Assembly: GCA_963791805.1 (NCBI GenBank)
Contig: CAWBTU010000004.1
Location: forward strand, 1-64,000
DNA: 64,000 nt
From: JACMJL01 sp963791805
GTDB taxonomy: Bacteria > Bacillota > Clostridia > Clostridiales > Clostridiaceae
Reading direction: 5' to 3'
In this document: positions 30,867 through 40,011 of the stretch, in pieces
How positions within the stretch are numbered: position 1 is the first letter of the stretch
Layout: each line of letters opens with the position of its first letter
Translations under genes and position numbers: made by a program
Notes under the pieces: generated by a model
Databases searched by the model: none
What the model saw: only the letters and a program-made list of their open reading frames with translations
Told to the model about the DNA's origin: nothing

Positions 30867-30928
30867 AATAATCTCCCCCTTATTATTCCATTATATCATA
30901 AATACAGTCATTTATATATTGGTGAGGA

Positions 30929-31045
30929 GCGGGACACCCTTCTATTTTGGGATTACAAGTTATTTTAATTTGTTAATTTTTGACTTAGTTGTTTCGGGAC
31001 ACCCTTCTCTCTTTAGATGGACTTCGAAGCTGAAGGATGTCCCGG
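30929..31045. repeat. GGGACACCC-family repeats, one half and one full copy
   Basis: A left half alone (CGGGACACCCTTC at 30930-30942), then a full hairpin with arms GGGACACCCTTC (30996-31007) and GAAGGATGTCCC (31032-31043, one G-U pair) and the tail GGGTTTTCTTGTGCAAAA. The partial copy suggests repeated insertion or decay at one place. Confidence 0.75.
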
Positions 31046-31169
31046 GTTTTCTTGTGCAAAATTCTTGATTATATCATTTTATTACGTTACATTGGACACT
31101 GAATCATATCCCCAGTTTTTTGTCTGTGGTTGTTGTATTGGTTGTATTATCTAGCTTTCCTATTTTTCG

Positions 31170-31240
31170 GAAGCAGGTCATCCTTCTTTTTTTAGTTGTT
31201 CTTCGAAGTTTAAGGATGTACCAGGTTATCTTGTGCAATA
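31170..31240. repeat. GGGACACCC-family repeat, diverged copy
   Basis: Arms GGTCATCCTT and AAGGATGTACC with the family interior (TTCTTCGAAGTTTAAG) and the tail GGTTATCTTGTGCAA. It lies 29 bp before the long hairpin. A short open frame over this area is not supported as a gene. Confidence 0.65.
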
Positions 31241-31268
31241 TTTTTTTAATATAATGATTATTTAACGC

Positions 31269-31473
31269 AACGTAACAATATGATTTTTTCTGCGTAGAGA
31301 TTGTCTGAGCGAGCATTAGAAAGACTTTGCTGGCTAATTTTAAAATTGCGTTAAGCCCACGAAATGTTTGAGCGTAGCGAGTTTTGAGTGGGTAGCAATT
31401 TTAAAATTAGCTAGCTTAGTCTTTCTATACGCAGCGAACAATCTCTTAGCAGAAAATATCATATTGTTACGTT
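31269..31473. repeat. Long near-palindromic hairpin element, copy 2
   Basis: Same architecture as the 17.75 kb copy: about 80-base arms and the same loop (GCGTTAAGCCCACGAAATG...GTGGGTAGC). It differs from copy 1 at paired positions. The inner arm is GGCTAATTTT against AAAATTAGCT, where copy 1 has GATTTATTTT against AAAATAAATC; outside, TTTCTGC pairs with GCAGAAA, where copy 1 has TTCCTGC and GCAGGAA. Changes in both arms keep the stem. Confidence 0.85.
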
Positions 31474-31510
31474 ACATTCATCATCATATATTAATCATAA
31501 AATACCCTCT

Positions 31511-32512
31511 TTAAACCTTATATAAAATCGCACTAATATTATACCCAGCACCAATAGAACAAAATATTAAATTCTCCCCAGTATTAACGCGGTTCTCCTC
31601 AATAGCCTCATTCAATGCCATAAATGGACTATTTACCCCCGTATATCCATACTTATCCCCCACATAAGTGAGCTTGTCCCAATCCAAAGAATATATTTCC
31701 TTCATTTCATAAAAAAATGCTTTTGAAAATTGGGAAAAGAAAAAGTGGTCAATATCCCCAATTTCATAATTTGTTTTTTCAAGCAGACTATTAATTAATA
31801 ATTTCCATTCTCCAGGAACATAATCTGTATCGAAAGGTACAAGTCTAAATTTTTTATCTTCAATATCTATATTAGGATTATACACATTTGAAAATCCAAC
31901 CATAGGATTTGCAAAGTTACGTGAATCTTTAGGTTCGGTTTTAAAATTGGATTCTATAAATCCCCTTAAATGCTCTTCTGATTTTTTTTCAAGAACCAAT
32001 GCTACAGCAGAATCTGCAAAGGATGAATAAACTACAGGATCAACCTTGCTTGCAATTAGGCTTGAAAGTAAACTTCCTACAATTAAGACTTTATTTAAGG
32101 CTGGGTTCCCTCTCATTATTCTACTAGCTATATCGAAAGCTGTTATCATACCAGTGCAATTAGTATTAATATCAAAACAAAGATTAGCATTAATAGTTTT
32201 TAGTCCTTCATGTGTAAGTAGTGCATTTGAAGGACATACAAACTCTGGGCTGTCAGTTGCAAATATAATTCCATCTATTTCCTCAGGCTTTACATTGGCT
32301 TTTTCCATAGCAATTAAACATGCTTTCTCTGCCATGGTTATAACCGTTTCTTCTCCTTCAGTGTCAAGAAATCTTTTTTCTTTACCTAAAGACCTTAAAA
32401 GAGACTCTATCTCTATATCCATTTTGTTAAAGTGGTCAATAAAAAATTGATTATCTACTTCATTCTTAGGATGAAATATTCCTACTCCACTGAAAATAAT
32501 ATTTTGATACAT
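31511..32512 (-). CDS. FabH-like ketoacyl-ACP synthase III homologue lacking His/Asn
   Basis: About 333 residues from the ATG at 32512 (RBS GGAG). Thiolase fold of the KAS III group. The nucleophile is kept in DINTNCTGMITAFDIA (about residue 115). However, where FabH has the HQAN histidine this protein reads FFFSQFSKAF, and where FabH has the YGNTS asparagine it reads YGYTGVNS. Decarboxylative condensation needs those residues, so it may be an acyltransferase-like or transferring enzyme instead. Stand-alone gene, divergent from the next. Confidence 0.75.
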   Translation of the reverse strand: MYQNIIFSGVGIFHPKNEVDNQFFIDHFNKMDIEIESLLRSLGKEKRFLDTEGEETVITMAEKACLIAMEKANVKPEEIDGIIFATDSPEFVCPSNALLTHEGLKTINANLCFDINTNCTGMITAFDIASRIMRGNPALNKVLIVGSLLSSLIASKVDPVVYSSFADSAVALVLEKKSEEHLRGFIESNFKTEPKDSRNFANPMVGFSNVYNPNIDIEDKKFRLVPFDTDYVPGEWKLLINSLLEKTNYEIGDIDHFFFSQFSKAFFYEMKEIYSLDWDKLTYVGDKYGYTGVNSPFMALNEAIEENRVNTGENLIFCSIGAGYNISAILYKV

Positions 32513-32747
32513 TTTATCACTCTCCATTAAATATTAAATTTATTCATTTTATATATTTTTTTACACAGTTTACCTTGTATATAATACAATAATATTTAAT
32601 GAAATTTATGGTAATTCGTGAAATGTCAAAATTCTCCCCTAAACGATAAAGAATTAGGAGGCTAATTCCAGTCTTTTTTTGTCATTTTGTGCTATTATAT
32701 TAATTGTGCTTAATATTGCACTTAATAATGTTAGGGGGAAATTTATC

Positions 32748-33095
32748 ATGTACAAATTTGAAGTTAATAAGGAAAAGAAAGAATTTATAATTAAAGTATG
32801 GGGGTTCTATACAGAGGATGTAGCAAATGAATTTGTAAAAGTTTACAATGAGGAAGTAAAAAAAGTAGTACCTAAAGATTATATTCTTGTGGTAGATCCA
32901 GATCAACTATCAACAAGCAGACCTGAATTGTTACCAATACTATCAGGATGTTTCCAGTTCTATATGAAAGGTGGCTTTAAAAAGATTTATATGATAACAC
33001 CTACTTCTACAGCTACTGCAATGCAATTAAAGAGAATCGCAAAAGATACTAATTTTACTGGTACCTTTATTAAATCTATTGACGAGGCAGTATAA
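32748..33095 (+). CDS. STAS-like small protein
   Basis: 115 residues from the ATG at 32748, with TTAGGGGG ahead. The alternation (YKFEVNKEKKEFIIKVWG, YILVVDPDQLSTSRPELLPIL, FKKIYMITPTSTATAMQLKRIA) resembles an anti-sigma-antagonist/STAS fold, but I see no clear phosphorylatable Ser motif. Divergent from the FabH-like gene, with a shared 235-bp control region. Function unknown. Confidence 0.55.
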   Translation: MYKFEVNKEKKEFIIKVWGFYTEDVANEFVKVYNEEVKKVVPKDYILVVDPDQLSTSRPELLPILSGCFQFYMKGGFKKIYMITPTSTATAMQLKRIAKDTNFTGTFIKSIDEAV

Positions 33096-33102
33096 TTAAC
33101 AT

Positions 33103-33199
33103 CAATGAATCAGCAACATTTCATTGATGTTGCTGATTCATTGTACACAAAAAAGAAAAAAGACAGCTTTAGCCGTCCTTTCACTTTTTTTGTGTACAA
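33103..33199. terminator. Two adjoining long hairpins
   Basis: Hairpin 1 has a 17-bp perfect stem CAATGAATCAGCAACAT / ATGTTGCTGATTCATTG (loop seven). Hairpin 2 starts in its last three bases: TTGTACACAAAAAAG (33141-33155) pairs with CTTTTTTTGTGTACAA (33184-33199). They probably terminate the converging STAS-like gene and the choline locus from either side. Confidence 0.7.
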
Positions 33200-33278
33200 T
33201 CTATTTTAATAAACTCATAAACCTCTTTAGAGGAGTACTAAGAGATTTTAAATTAACAATTGAAATTAAAGTACTACC

Positions 33279-34265
33279 TTAAACTTCAATCTCTTCATTA
33301 ACATTCTTCTTAAAATTAAAAATTTCACTTGGTTTTGCAATTACTAAAAGAGTTCCTATTGTTATAATTACACTACCTAGAATTAACTGACCTGTAAGTT
33401 TTGTACCTAAGATTAATGTTTGGAATACTATTGTCCATAAAGCATATGTTATGTTTAAAGCAGTACCTTTAGCGGCACCTATAATATAAATCGCTTTATA
33501 GTAGAATATATAGGATATAGTTGCAACAAGTGAGGATAATGCAAGTAACCAAATCGTGTTACTAGTAAGAACTCGGCCTGTTAAAAAATGTCCTTTTAAA
33601 AGAGGTATTATAATTATTCCATAAACTGAAGCAGAAACTATATATCTTATATTTAATGCTTCTATAGGTCCTATATCTTCCTTCATACCATAAGCACATA
33701 TTACACTCTCTGAAGCCCATCCGAAAACTGCTCCAAAAGCAAAAAGTAGACCTACAAGAAAAGTGTTTCCACTTACTGATCCAGAACCAGAATATCCCAA
33801 TACAAATACACCCACTACACTTAAACCTATTCCCATCCAGGTATTTTTTGCAATTTTTTCTTTTAAGAATATTAGTGCAAGAACAGCTCCTACTGCTGGG
33901 TAAACCGCTGAAATATTTGCAGTATATGACGGACCTATATACCTCATACTAAACATATAGCAAGTCATGCCGAAGGGTCCTCCAAACAAAGCACCTATTG
34001 CTATAAATAATCCACTTTTTGTCTTAAAACCTTTTAAAACAGATTTAAAGCTTCCTTTAGTAATATTTATAATGCTCATATATATAGCTGAAATAGTATC
34101 CTTTAAAAATGCAGCAACAAATGGGGCTAGAAATATTACGTTATCATTCTTTGAAAATAGTGCTGCCCCTAAGATTGATCCTATTATGACAGCATCTAAT
34201 CCCCATGCTAAACCAGATGTAATACCTGATGCAGCACCTACCTTTGAATTGTTTGATTTATTCAT
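33279..34265 (-). CDS. DMT/EamA-family permease at the end of the cut locus
   Basis: 328 residues, about ten membrane segments in two EamA repeats. GGPFGMTCYMFSMRYIGPSYTANISAVYPAVGAVLALI is the conserved-looking core of the first repeat. It shares its pattern with the permease at 51083-52168 at the other end of the locus, so both probably act on the pathway: choline import, or export of ethanol or trimethylamine. Direction and substrate are not determinable. Last gene of the locus, 97 bp after the alcohol dehydrogenase. Confidence 0.78.
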   Translation of the reverse strand: MNKSNNSKVGAASGITSGLAWGLDAVIIGSILGAALFSKNDNVIFLAPFVAAFLKDTISAIYMSIINITKGSFKSVLKGFKTKSGLFIAIGALFGGPFGMTCYMFSMRYIGPSYTANISAVYPAVGAVLALIFLKEKIAKNTWMGIGLSVVGVFVLGYSGSGSVSGNTFLVGLLFAFGAVFGWASESVICAYGMKEDIGPIEALNIRYIVSASVYGIIIIPLLKGHFLTGRVLTSNTIWLLALSSLVATISYIFYYKAIYIIGAAKGTALNITYALWTIVFQTLILGTKLTGQLILGSVIITIGTLLVIAKPSEIFNFKKNVNEEIEV

Positions 34266-34362
34266 TTTTACACCTCTTTATTTTTAATAATAAATGAATG
34301 TCTTGTTCCATACTTATAGCTTTTATATAATTACTTTTGAATTTCATAATTTTATGCTGCTA

Positions 34363-35502
34363 TCAATAGCATTTATGATAAATACTGATCAGTTCTTCAA
34401 TTGAAGGTTGTCTAGGATTAGTAGGTGTACACCTATCATTCATTGCTGTTTGTGCCATATGCAAAATGCCACTTTCAAACTCATTTCTATCAACTTCAAG
34501 TGCTTGAATATTATCTTCAACTCCTAGAGCTCTTTTCAATCTGCTTACAGCCTGCATGAAATTCACAGCACCTTCACGGTTAGTATGTGATGGAAGCTTG
34601 AGAACAGCTGCAAGTTTTGCATACCTTTCAGCAGCATAGCTATTTGCACTTCCTGCCAAGTCTGCGTTGTACTCCATAACTGCATTCAATAAAAGTGCAT
34701 TTGAACGTCCGTGTGAAATGTGAAAAATTGACCCCAAAGAATGTGCCAAACTGTGATTTATACCAAGACCTGCATTGGTAAATGCCATTCCTGCCATACA
34801 AGAAGCGTTTTGTACTCTATCCCTTGCATCTGAGTCATTCACATCCTTGTAAAGCTTTTCGATATTATCAAAAATTAATTTCACTGCTTTTTCCGCAAGC
34901 GCATCCGTAAAGTCCGTTGCCTTTAGAGAAACATAAGCTTCAATTGCATGAACCAAAACATCAATGCCTGTGTCCACTACTACACGCTGTGGAACATGTT
35001 GAATACATGTTGAATCAAGTATGGCGATATCAGGTGCTATATATTCATCTACTATAACTGATTTTTGCCCCTGTGCTGTAATAACAGTGAAATCAGTTAC
35101 CTCCGACCCTGTTCCACTAGTAGATGGAATAGCAATAAACAAAGGCTTTTTCTTTTCCTGTCCTGCTGCACTCTTAAGCTTCCAGTCAAAATAAAGGATT
35201 CCCTTTGCAGTATCTATGGCAGATCCACCGCCTATTGCAATCAGCACATCAGAATCACTATCTCCATATAGGTTAAGTCCTTCTGCAATTACATTGATAT
35301 CTGGATCAGGTCGAACTCCCGTAAAAACAACTGAATTTATTCCCGCTTTGCTTAAGTGGTCTGTGGTCTGCTTAAGATATCCAAGCTTATCCATTATAGA
35401 GTCAGAAACTATAAATGCCTTTGTGCCACTAATTTTTTCTAAAAGTGCAATAGATTGCTTATTAAAATATACATTTGATTTCAGTCTAAAATTGTCTTCC
35501 AT
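34363..35502 (-). CDS. cutO: Iron-containing alcohol dehydrogenase of the choline microcompartment
   Basis: 379 residues. Reduces acetaldehyde to ethanol and regenerates NAD inside the compartment. NAD site GGGSAIDTAKGI, PSTSGTGSEVTDFTVIT, and iron ligands in GLGINHSLAHSLGSIFHISHGRSNA. The N-terminus (MEDNFRLKSNVYFNK) lacks an obvious extra targeting helix. Closest types are EutG/PduQ; the gene name is given by locus context. Confidence 0.85.
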   Translation of the reverse strand: MEDNFRLKSNVYFNKQSIALLEKISGTKAFIVSDSIMDKLGYLKQTTDHLSKAGINSVVFTGVRPDPDINVIAEGLNLYGDSDSDVLIAIGGGSAIDTAKGILYFDWKLKSAAGQEKKKPLFIAIPSTSGTGSEVTDFTVITAQGQKSVIVDEYIAPDIAILDSTCIQHVPQRVVVDTGIDVLVHAIEAYVSLKATDFTDALAEKAVKLIFDNIEKLYKDVNDSDARDRVQNASCMAGMAFTNAGLGINHSLAHSLGSIFHISHGRSNALLLNAVMEYNADLAGSANSYAAERYAKLAAVLKLPSHTNREGAVNFMQAVSRLKRALGVEDNIQALEVDRNEFESGILHMAQTAMNDRCTPTNPRQPSIEELISIYHKCY

Positions 35503-35572
35503 GTTTTCCTCCTATTCTTTTCAAATACAGCTAGCTTTATTAAATAATTGCAATTGAGAATAAAGAAATTGG

Positions 35573-35611
35573 GGCTGTTACACTTTAAATATTTCTAGTT
35601 ATGCAACAGCC
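35573..35611 (-). terminator. Hairpin between BMC-H and alcohol dehydrogenase genes
   Basis: Minus strand GGCTGTTGCA / TGTAACAGCC, a 10-bp stem with one mismatch, in the 142-bp gap. No T-run, so more likely an RNA-stability or attenuation element than a full terminator. Confidence 0.4.
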
Positions 35612-35644
35612 GACAATTAATAAATACTATGCTTTTAATACTGT

Positions 35645-35941
35645 CTAGATTGCAACTTCCTTTTTATCTGATTTAGGAAGAATAGCTTCAACTTCGCCAT
35701 GTGGACGAGGAATAACATGAACTGAAATTAATTCACCAACACGTTGTGCAGCTGCTGCTCCAGCATCTGTTGCTGCCTTTACTGCTCCTACGTCACCTCT
35801 TACCATTACTGTTACTAATCCACCACCAACAAATTCTTTACCTACTAAGTAAACATTTGCTGCTTTTACCATTGCATCTGCAGCTTCTATAGCTCCAACT
35901 AAACCCTTTGTTTCAATCATTCCTAATGCATCAAATTTCAT
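35645..35941 (-). CDS. BMC-H hexameric shell protein, copy 2
   Basis: 98 residues, one BMC domain: [19 protein letters not shown], then [26 protein letters not shown] and [15 protein letters not shown] end. Forms hexagonal shell tiles of EutM/PduA type with a small central pore for substrates. Practically identical to the gene just upstream (35992-36291), differing only at the C-terminus (KSDKKEVAI). RBS TAGGAGG in a duplicated leader. Confidence 0.95.
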   Translation of the reverse strand: MKFDALGMIETKGLVGAIEAADAMVKAANVYLVGKEFVGGGLVTVMVRGDVGAVKAATDAGAAAAQRVGELISVHVIPRPHGEVEAILPKSDKKEVAI

Positions 35942-35991
35942 TTTTATTTCCTCCTATTTTTTATTTTTTACTTTTACTTTTTAATACTAAT

Positions 35992-36291
35992 TTATTTTGC
36001 TTCTTCTTCTTTTCTATCTGTTTTAGGAAGAATAGCTTCAACTTCACCATGTGGACGAGGAATAACATGAACTGAAATTAATTCACCAACACGTTGTGCA
36101 GCTGCTGCACCAGCATCTGTTGCTGCCTTTACTGCTCCTACGTCACCTCTTACCATTACTGTTACTAATCCACCACCAACAAATTCTTTACCTACTAAGT
36201 AAACATTTGCTGCCTTTACCATTGCATCTGCAGCTTCTATAGCTCCAACTAAACCCTTTGTTTCAATCATTCCTAATGCATCAAATTTCAT
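35992..36291 (-). CDS. BMC-H hexameric shell protein, copy 1
   Basis: 99 residues, the same BMC domain as its neighbour and identical through residue 90. Ends [10 protein letters not shown]. The identical leader AGGAGGAAATAAAAATG and near-identical DNA point to a recent tandem duplication. Two equal doses of the main facet protein may serve shell stoichiometry. Confidence 0.95.
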   Translation of the reverse strand: MKFDALGMIETKGLVGAIEAADAMVKAANVYLVGKEFVGGGLVTVMVRGDVGAVKAATDAGAAAAQRVGELISVHVIPRPHGEVEAILPKTDRKEEEAK

Positions 36292-36311
36292 TTTTATTTC
36301 CTCCTATTTTT

Positions 36312-36962
36312 TTATTTTATAATTGTAATTTTTGATACTGAACTAAGATTCATAGCATTTGCTTCATCTGTGTCAATATGACATTCTAAAACTGAAGCGT
36401 CATTTGCTCTTATGGCTACATTATTGTAAATTCCACCACGAGCTTCATTAACTTGAATACTAACTGTCTGTCCATCATGTACGCCTAATTGCATTGCATC
36501 TTGTGGAGTCATGTGTATGTGTCGTTGTGCAACAACTAGTCCTTCTGTTGTCTGAACAGAACCCTTAGGACCAATTAAAGTAATTCCAGGTGTACCGTAT
36601 AAATCACCAGATAGCCTTACTTGAGATACTACACCCAGTTTAAAGGAATCTCCTTGGAGAACTTCTACCTGTGTTTTACTACGTACTGGACCAAGTATCC
36701 TAACTTTCTCAATGGCACCCTTTGGTCCACATATTGTTACCGTTTCTTTGCATGCATACTGTCCAGGCTGTGATAAATCCTTAAACTTAGTAAGTTGATA
36801 TCCTTCACCAAAGAGTCTATTCACATCTAACTGTGAAAGATGTACATGACGATTAGAAACTCCCACTGGGATTTCATTTGTATTCTGCTTCACTTCTGTA
36901 GAAGGTTGAGTAGTCTTAACAGCCTCCAGTAAAAGCTTTAGTACAGCTTCACAATTGTCCAT
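36312..36962 (-). CDS. pduL: Phosphate acyltransferase PduL
   Basis: 216 residues. Converts acetyl-CoA to acetyl phosphate and recycles CoA inside the shell, letting a kinase make ATP outside. Two PduL beta-barrel repeats with metal-binding histidines in GVSNRHVHLSQ (about 34-44) and QRHIHMTPQDA (about 147-157). The N-terminal MDNCEAVLKLLLEAVKTT is an amphipathic helix of the type that targets PduL to microcompartments. It starts one base after the aldehyde dehydrogenase stop. Confidence 0.95.
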   Translation of the reverse strand: MDNCEAVLKLLLEAVKTTQPSTEVKQNTNEIPVGVSNRHVHLSQLDVNRLFGEGYQLTKFKDLSQPGQYACKETVTICGPKGAIEKVRILGPVRSKTQVEVLQGDSFKLGVVSQVRLSGDLYGTPGITLIGPKGSVQTTEGLVVAQRHIHMTPQDAMQLGVHDGQTVSIQVNEARGGIYNNVAIRANDASVLECHIDTDEANAMNLSSVSKITIIK

Positions 36963-36963
36963 T

Positions 36964-38513
36964 TTAGTTAGCTCCCTTCATTGCATTTACTAATTCGCTT
37001 ACTAACTTCAGAAGCTTTTCATTATCAGCGCCAGTCAAATCATAAGATACAGAATTTCCACCACAGCATTTTGAATCACTTTGTACTTCACAGTTACCAT
37101 AAAGTTCAGGATGATTGAAAGTAGGGTCTGCTGAAGCTAATGTAGCGCAATCTTTTATACCATATGCCACTCTCTTGATATTAATCAAATGTAATGGGCT
37201 AACATTTTCAGAAACAGAACTTCCTCCCCATGTACCACAACCTAATGTAAAGGAAGGTATAAGTCCTGTGCTTGCACCAGTACCGCCTTGACTTCCACCA
37301 GTATTAACCAAAATACGTGATGCTGGTTTTTTAGCAAATTCCATTACCATATCTCTATTTTCTGTATGAATACTCATAGTATGTCCAATACCGTTTTGAA
37401 GTAATTGTATGCTTAAGTCACATGCCTCGTGCCAATCCTTTGCTGTATAAAAAGCTAATACTGTTGTAAGTTTTTCATAAGATAGTGGATATCCTTCACC
37501 AACTCCACCTTGCTCGCCTATTAGAACTTTTGTTCCTTCAGGAATAGAAATACCTGCAGCAGTTGCAATAACTTGAGGAGATCTACCTACGAACTTTGCG
37601 TTCATTGTGTGACCATTTTTAAACAACAAAGAACATACCTTTGCAGTTTCTTCAGTAGTCATAAAGTAGCCACCATTTTTCTTAAGTTCAGCCACTACTA
37701 CATCATGGTTGCATTCTTCAACAATTATTGATTGTTCAGATGCACAAATAGTTCCATTGTCAAAAGTCTTACTTGCCATAATGTTTCTAACTGCTTGATG
37801 AACATTAGCAGATCTTTCAATATAAGCTGGAGAGTTACCAGCACCAACACCTAATGCAGGCTTTCCTGAACTGTATGCTGCCTTAACCATTCCAGGACCA
37901 CCAGTTGCAATAATCATAGCAACCTCTTTGCATTTCATTAGTTCATTTGTTGCCTCAATAGTTGGAGTAGAAACACCGCTAATTATATTATGCAGGAGCT
38001 CCTGCAGCCACTGCTGCCTCATTCATAAGAGTTATTGCTTTCATTGTGCATTTTAATGCAGCTGGATGTGGTGAAAATACAATTGCATTACGTGATTTAA
38101 TTGCAATTATTGATTTAAATATAGCAGTTGATGTTGGATTTGTTGAAGGAACAATTCCCATAATCAAACCAACTGGCTCTGCAATCTCAATTACCTTTTC
38201 AACTAAATCTTCTTTAATAACACCAATAGTCTTCATATCTTTGATAGCATCATATACACTAGTAGAAGCCATATGGTTTTTATATGTTTTATCTTCAACT
38301 TTTCCAAAACCAGTTTCTTCTACAGCCATCTTTGCAAGACAAACCGCATGTTCCTCTGCTACTTTAACCATATTGCATAAAATCCTATTTATTTGTTCTT
38401 CAGTATAACTCAGCAATCTGATTTGCTGCAATTTTTCCGAGTCTTGCAAGATTTCTTGCTTCTTGTACTGAACGTAAATCCTTATCAATATTATCCAATT
38501 GATACACCTCCAT
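36964..38513 (-). CDS. cutF: CoA-acylating aldehyde dehydrogenase (active form), two frameshifts
   Basis: Oxidises acetaldehyde to acetyl-CoA with NAD and CoA. About 516 residues when joined, start MEVYQLDNIDKDLRSVQEA (ATG 38513; TAGGA ahead), an N-terminal helix of the encapsulation type. Catalytic cysteine in FDNGTICASEQS. Breaks: +1 near 38405 (AEL|TEEQINRIL) and +1 near 37989 (AAGAPA|NIISGVSTPT). Both fragments match the EutE/PduP family without gaps. The partner gene at 48568 lacks the cysteine, so this one must carry the activity. Confidence 0.85.
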
Positions 38514-38544
38514 CGTTTTTTCCTAAAGTTTTTATTATAATATT

Positions 38545-39252
38545 TTAATTATTCCCGTAATATTTTCTAAACTCTGTAAGTAGGAGCCTCTTGTCAGCCT
38601 TTGAAACCTTCCTTCCTGTAATACCAAAGTTCTTATATTCACGAGCTAGATTTCTAAGTTCTATCACTTTAAACTTATTAAGAACCTTAATAGTTTCTTC
38701 TAAACCCTGTTCAAGTATCATCTTATCTACAGCTTCCTTATTATATGATTTACTTTGATTTGATTTAATGGAAGTAACTGTATTTTCTTCAATGGCTTCA
38801 ACTGCTATTTCCTCTTCTGATTCAGCTTTTGTAGACTCATCCATTGGAATATCAACGTTTTCAAAAGAAGCATCTGAATCTTCAACTACTGTTCCTTCAA
38901 AAGAATCTACTGCTGTATCTTCTTCAATTCTTGTTTTTTCTGTTGGAACAGTCGATATATCTACATCTTTTAGCGGTATTGCTGATACTATCATATTGTC
39001 CAATTCTTGATGTGGGCGAGGAATAACATGCTCTGAAACTAGCAAAGCACTATTTATTTTTCTAACTGCTGCTGCGCCAGCTTCAACTGATGCCTTTACA
39101 GCACCAACATCTCCAGTTACAACAATTGAAACTAGACCTCCGCCTACAAATGTTCTTTCCAAGAGATTAACATCTGCCGCTTTGAGCATAGCATCTGCAC
39201 TTTCAATGGCTGCAATAAGTCCTTTTGTTTCCATTAATCCAAGTGCCTGCAT
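38545..39252 (-). CDS. BMC-H shell protein with C-terminal extension
   Basis: 235 residues. Residues 1-90 are a BMC domain (MQALGLMETKGLIAAIESAD, then [19 protein letters not shown]). About 95-165 is a Ser/Glu/Val-rich acidic linker, and 170-235 a basic helical module (LNKFKVIELRNLAREYKNFG...KADKRLLLTEFRKYYG) that looks like a SAP/Rho-N-type fold. EutK and PduK also carry C-terminal extensions, but this module is of a different sort. It may bind nucleic acid or a cargo protein; inference only. Confidence 0.85.
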   Translation of the reverse strand: MQALGLMETKGLIAAIESADAMLKAADVNLLERTFVGGGLVSIVVTGDVGAVKASVEAGAAAVRKINSALLVSEHVIPRPHQELDNMIVSAIPLKDVDISTVPTEKTRIEEDTAVDSFEGTVVEDSDASFENVDIPMDESTKAESEEEIAVEAIEENTVTSIKSNQSKSYNKEAVDKMILEQGLEETIKVLNKFKVIELRNLAREYKNFGITGRKVSKADKRLLLTEFRKYYGNN

Positions 39253-39284
39253 TGATTAACCCTCCTTAACTTTGTTCAAACATT

Positions 39285-39949
39285 CTAATATGTAGCATAG
39301 AATGCTTTCATCTTGTTAGGTGAACCAAATGTTAATTTAGCTCCCTTAGGGAAAAATACTGAGTCACCAGGTTGTGCTGTATAAACTTTTCCGTTTACTG
39401 TTACTGTCAGTGTACCTTCCACAACGTGGTAAAGTTCTTGGCAAGCAGTTTCCCAGTCAAAGTTACATCCTTCAATTGTAATAAATCCTGCATTCATTGA
39501 ACATCCATCTTCCGAATTGATAATTTCCTGATAGAATACTTTATCACTAGGATTTCCAGTATCAAGTACGTCATATCTTACTGAATTACCACGAACTACT
39601 TTTAATCCATTAGGATCAGTTTCAGAAACATAAGCCTTGTTAGAAAATGAATCAAGCACTCCATTTAATAGTCCTTTTTCCATCATTGCTTTAAAACTTT
39701 ATAAATCATTTCACTATCAATTCCACTTTCACAGGCTTTTGCTGGTTCAGAAGCGTTTACCTCGCAAACTTTTGCTAATTCACAGGTCTTCACCTCACAT
39801 ACAGTTTTATCTGTAGAAAATTCAATTCCACAAGCTCTCGCCGCATCTTTTGCTGCAGGAGTAACAATTGTGTCACAATCAATATGAAATACTTTTTGTC
39901 CTTGCTTTTCTGCTGTTTCAATATCTTTTACACATATCAATTTTTTCAT
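39285..39949 (-). CDS. eutQ: EutQ-like cupin protein, probable frameshift
   Basis: About 222 residues if joined. The N-terminal part (MKKLICVKDIETAEKQGQKVF, TIVTPAAKDAARACGIEF) and the cupin part (NGLKVVRGNSVRYDVLDTGNP, YHVVEGTLTVTVNGK, PGDSVFFPKG) are the two halves of EutQ, an acetate-kinase-like cupin in other microcompartments. As given they are two frames overlapping at ATGA. One missing A near 39692 would fuse them as YKVLKAMMEKGLL at EutQ length. Start ATG 39949 after GGGTGTGAAG. Confidence 0.8.
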
Positions 39950-40011
39950 TACTTCACACCCTTTCATTTAGTCATTAAAAACATCTTTCATATATAAAAG
40001 TTCTAATATAT

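Noticed and set aside
31104..31316. 70-residue open frame over the repeats
   Set aside because: It runs through two repeat elements, has no ribosome site and no protein-like pattern.
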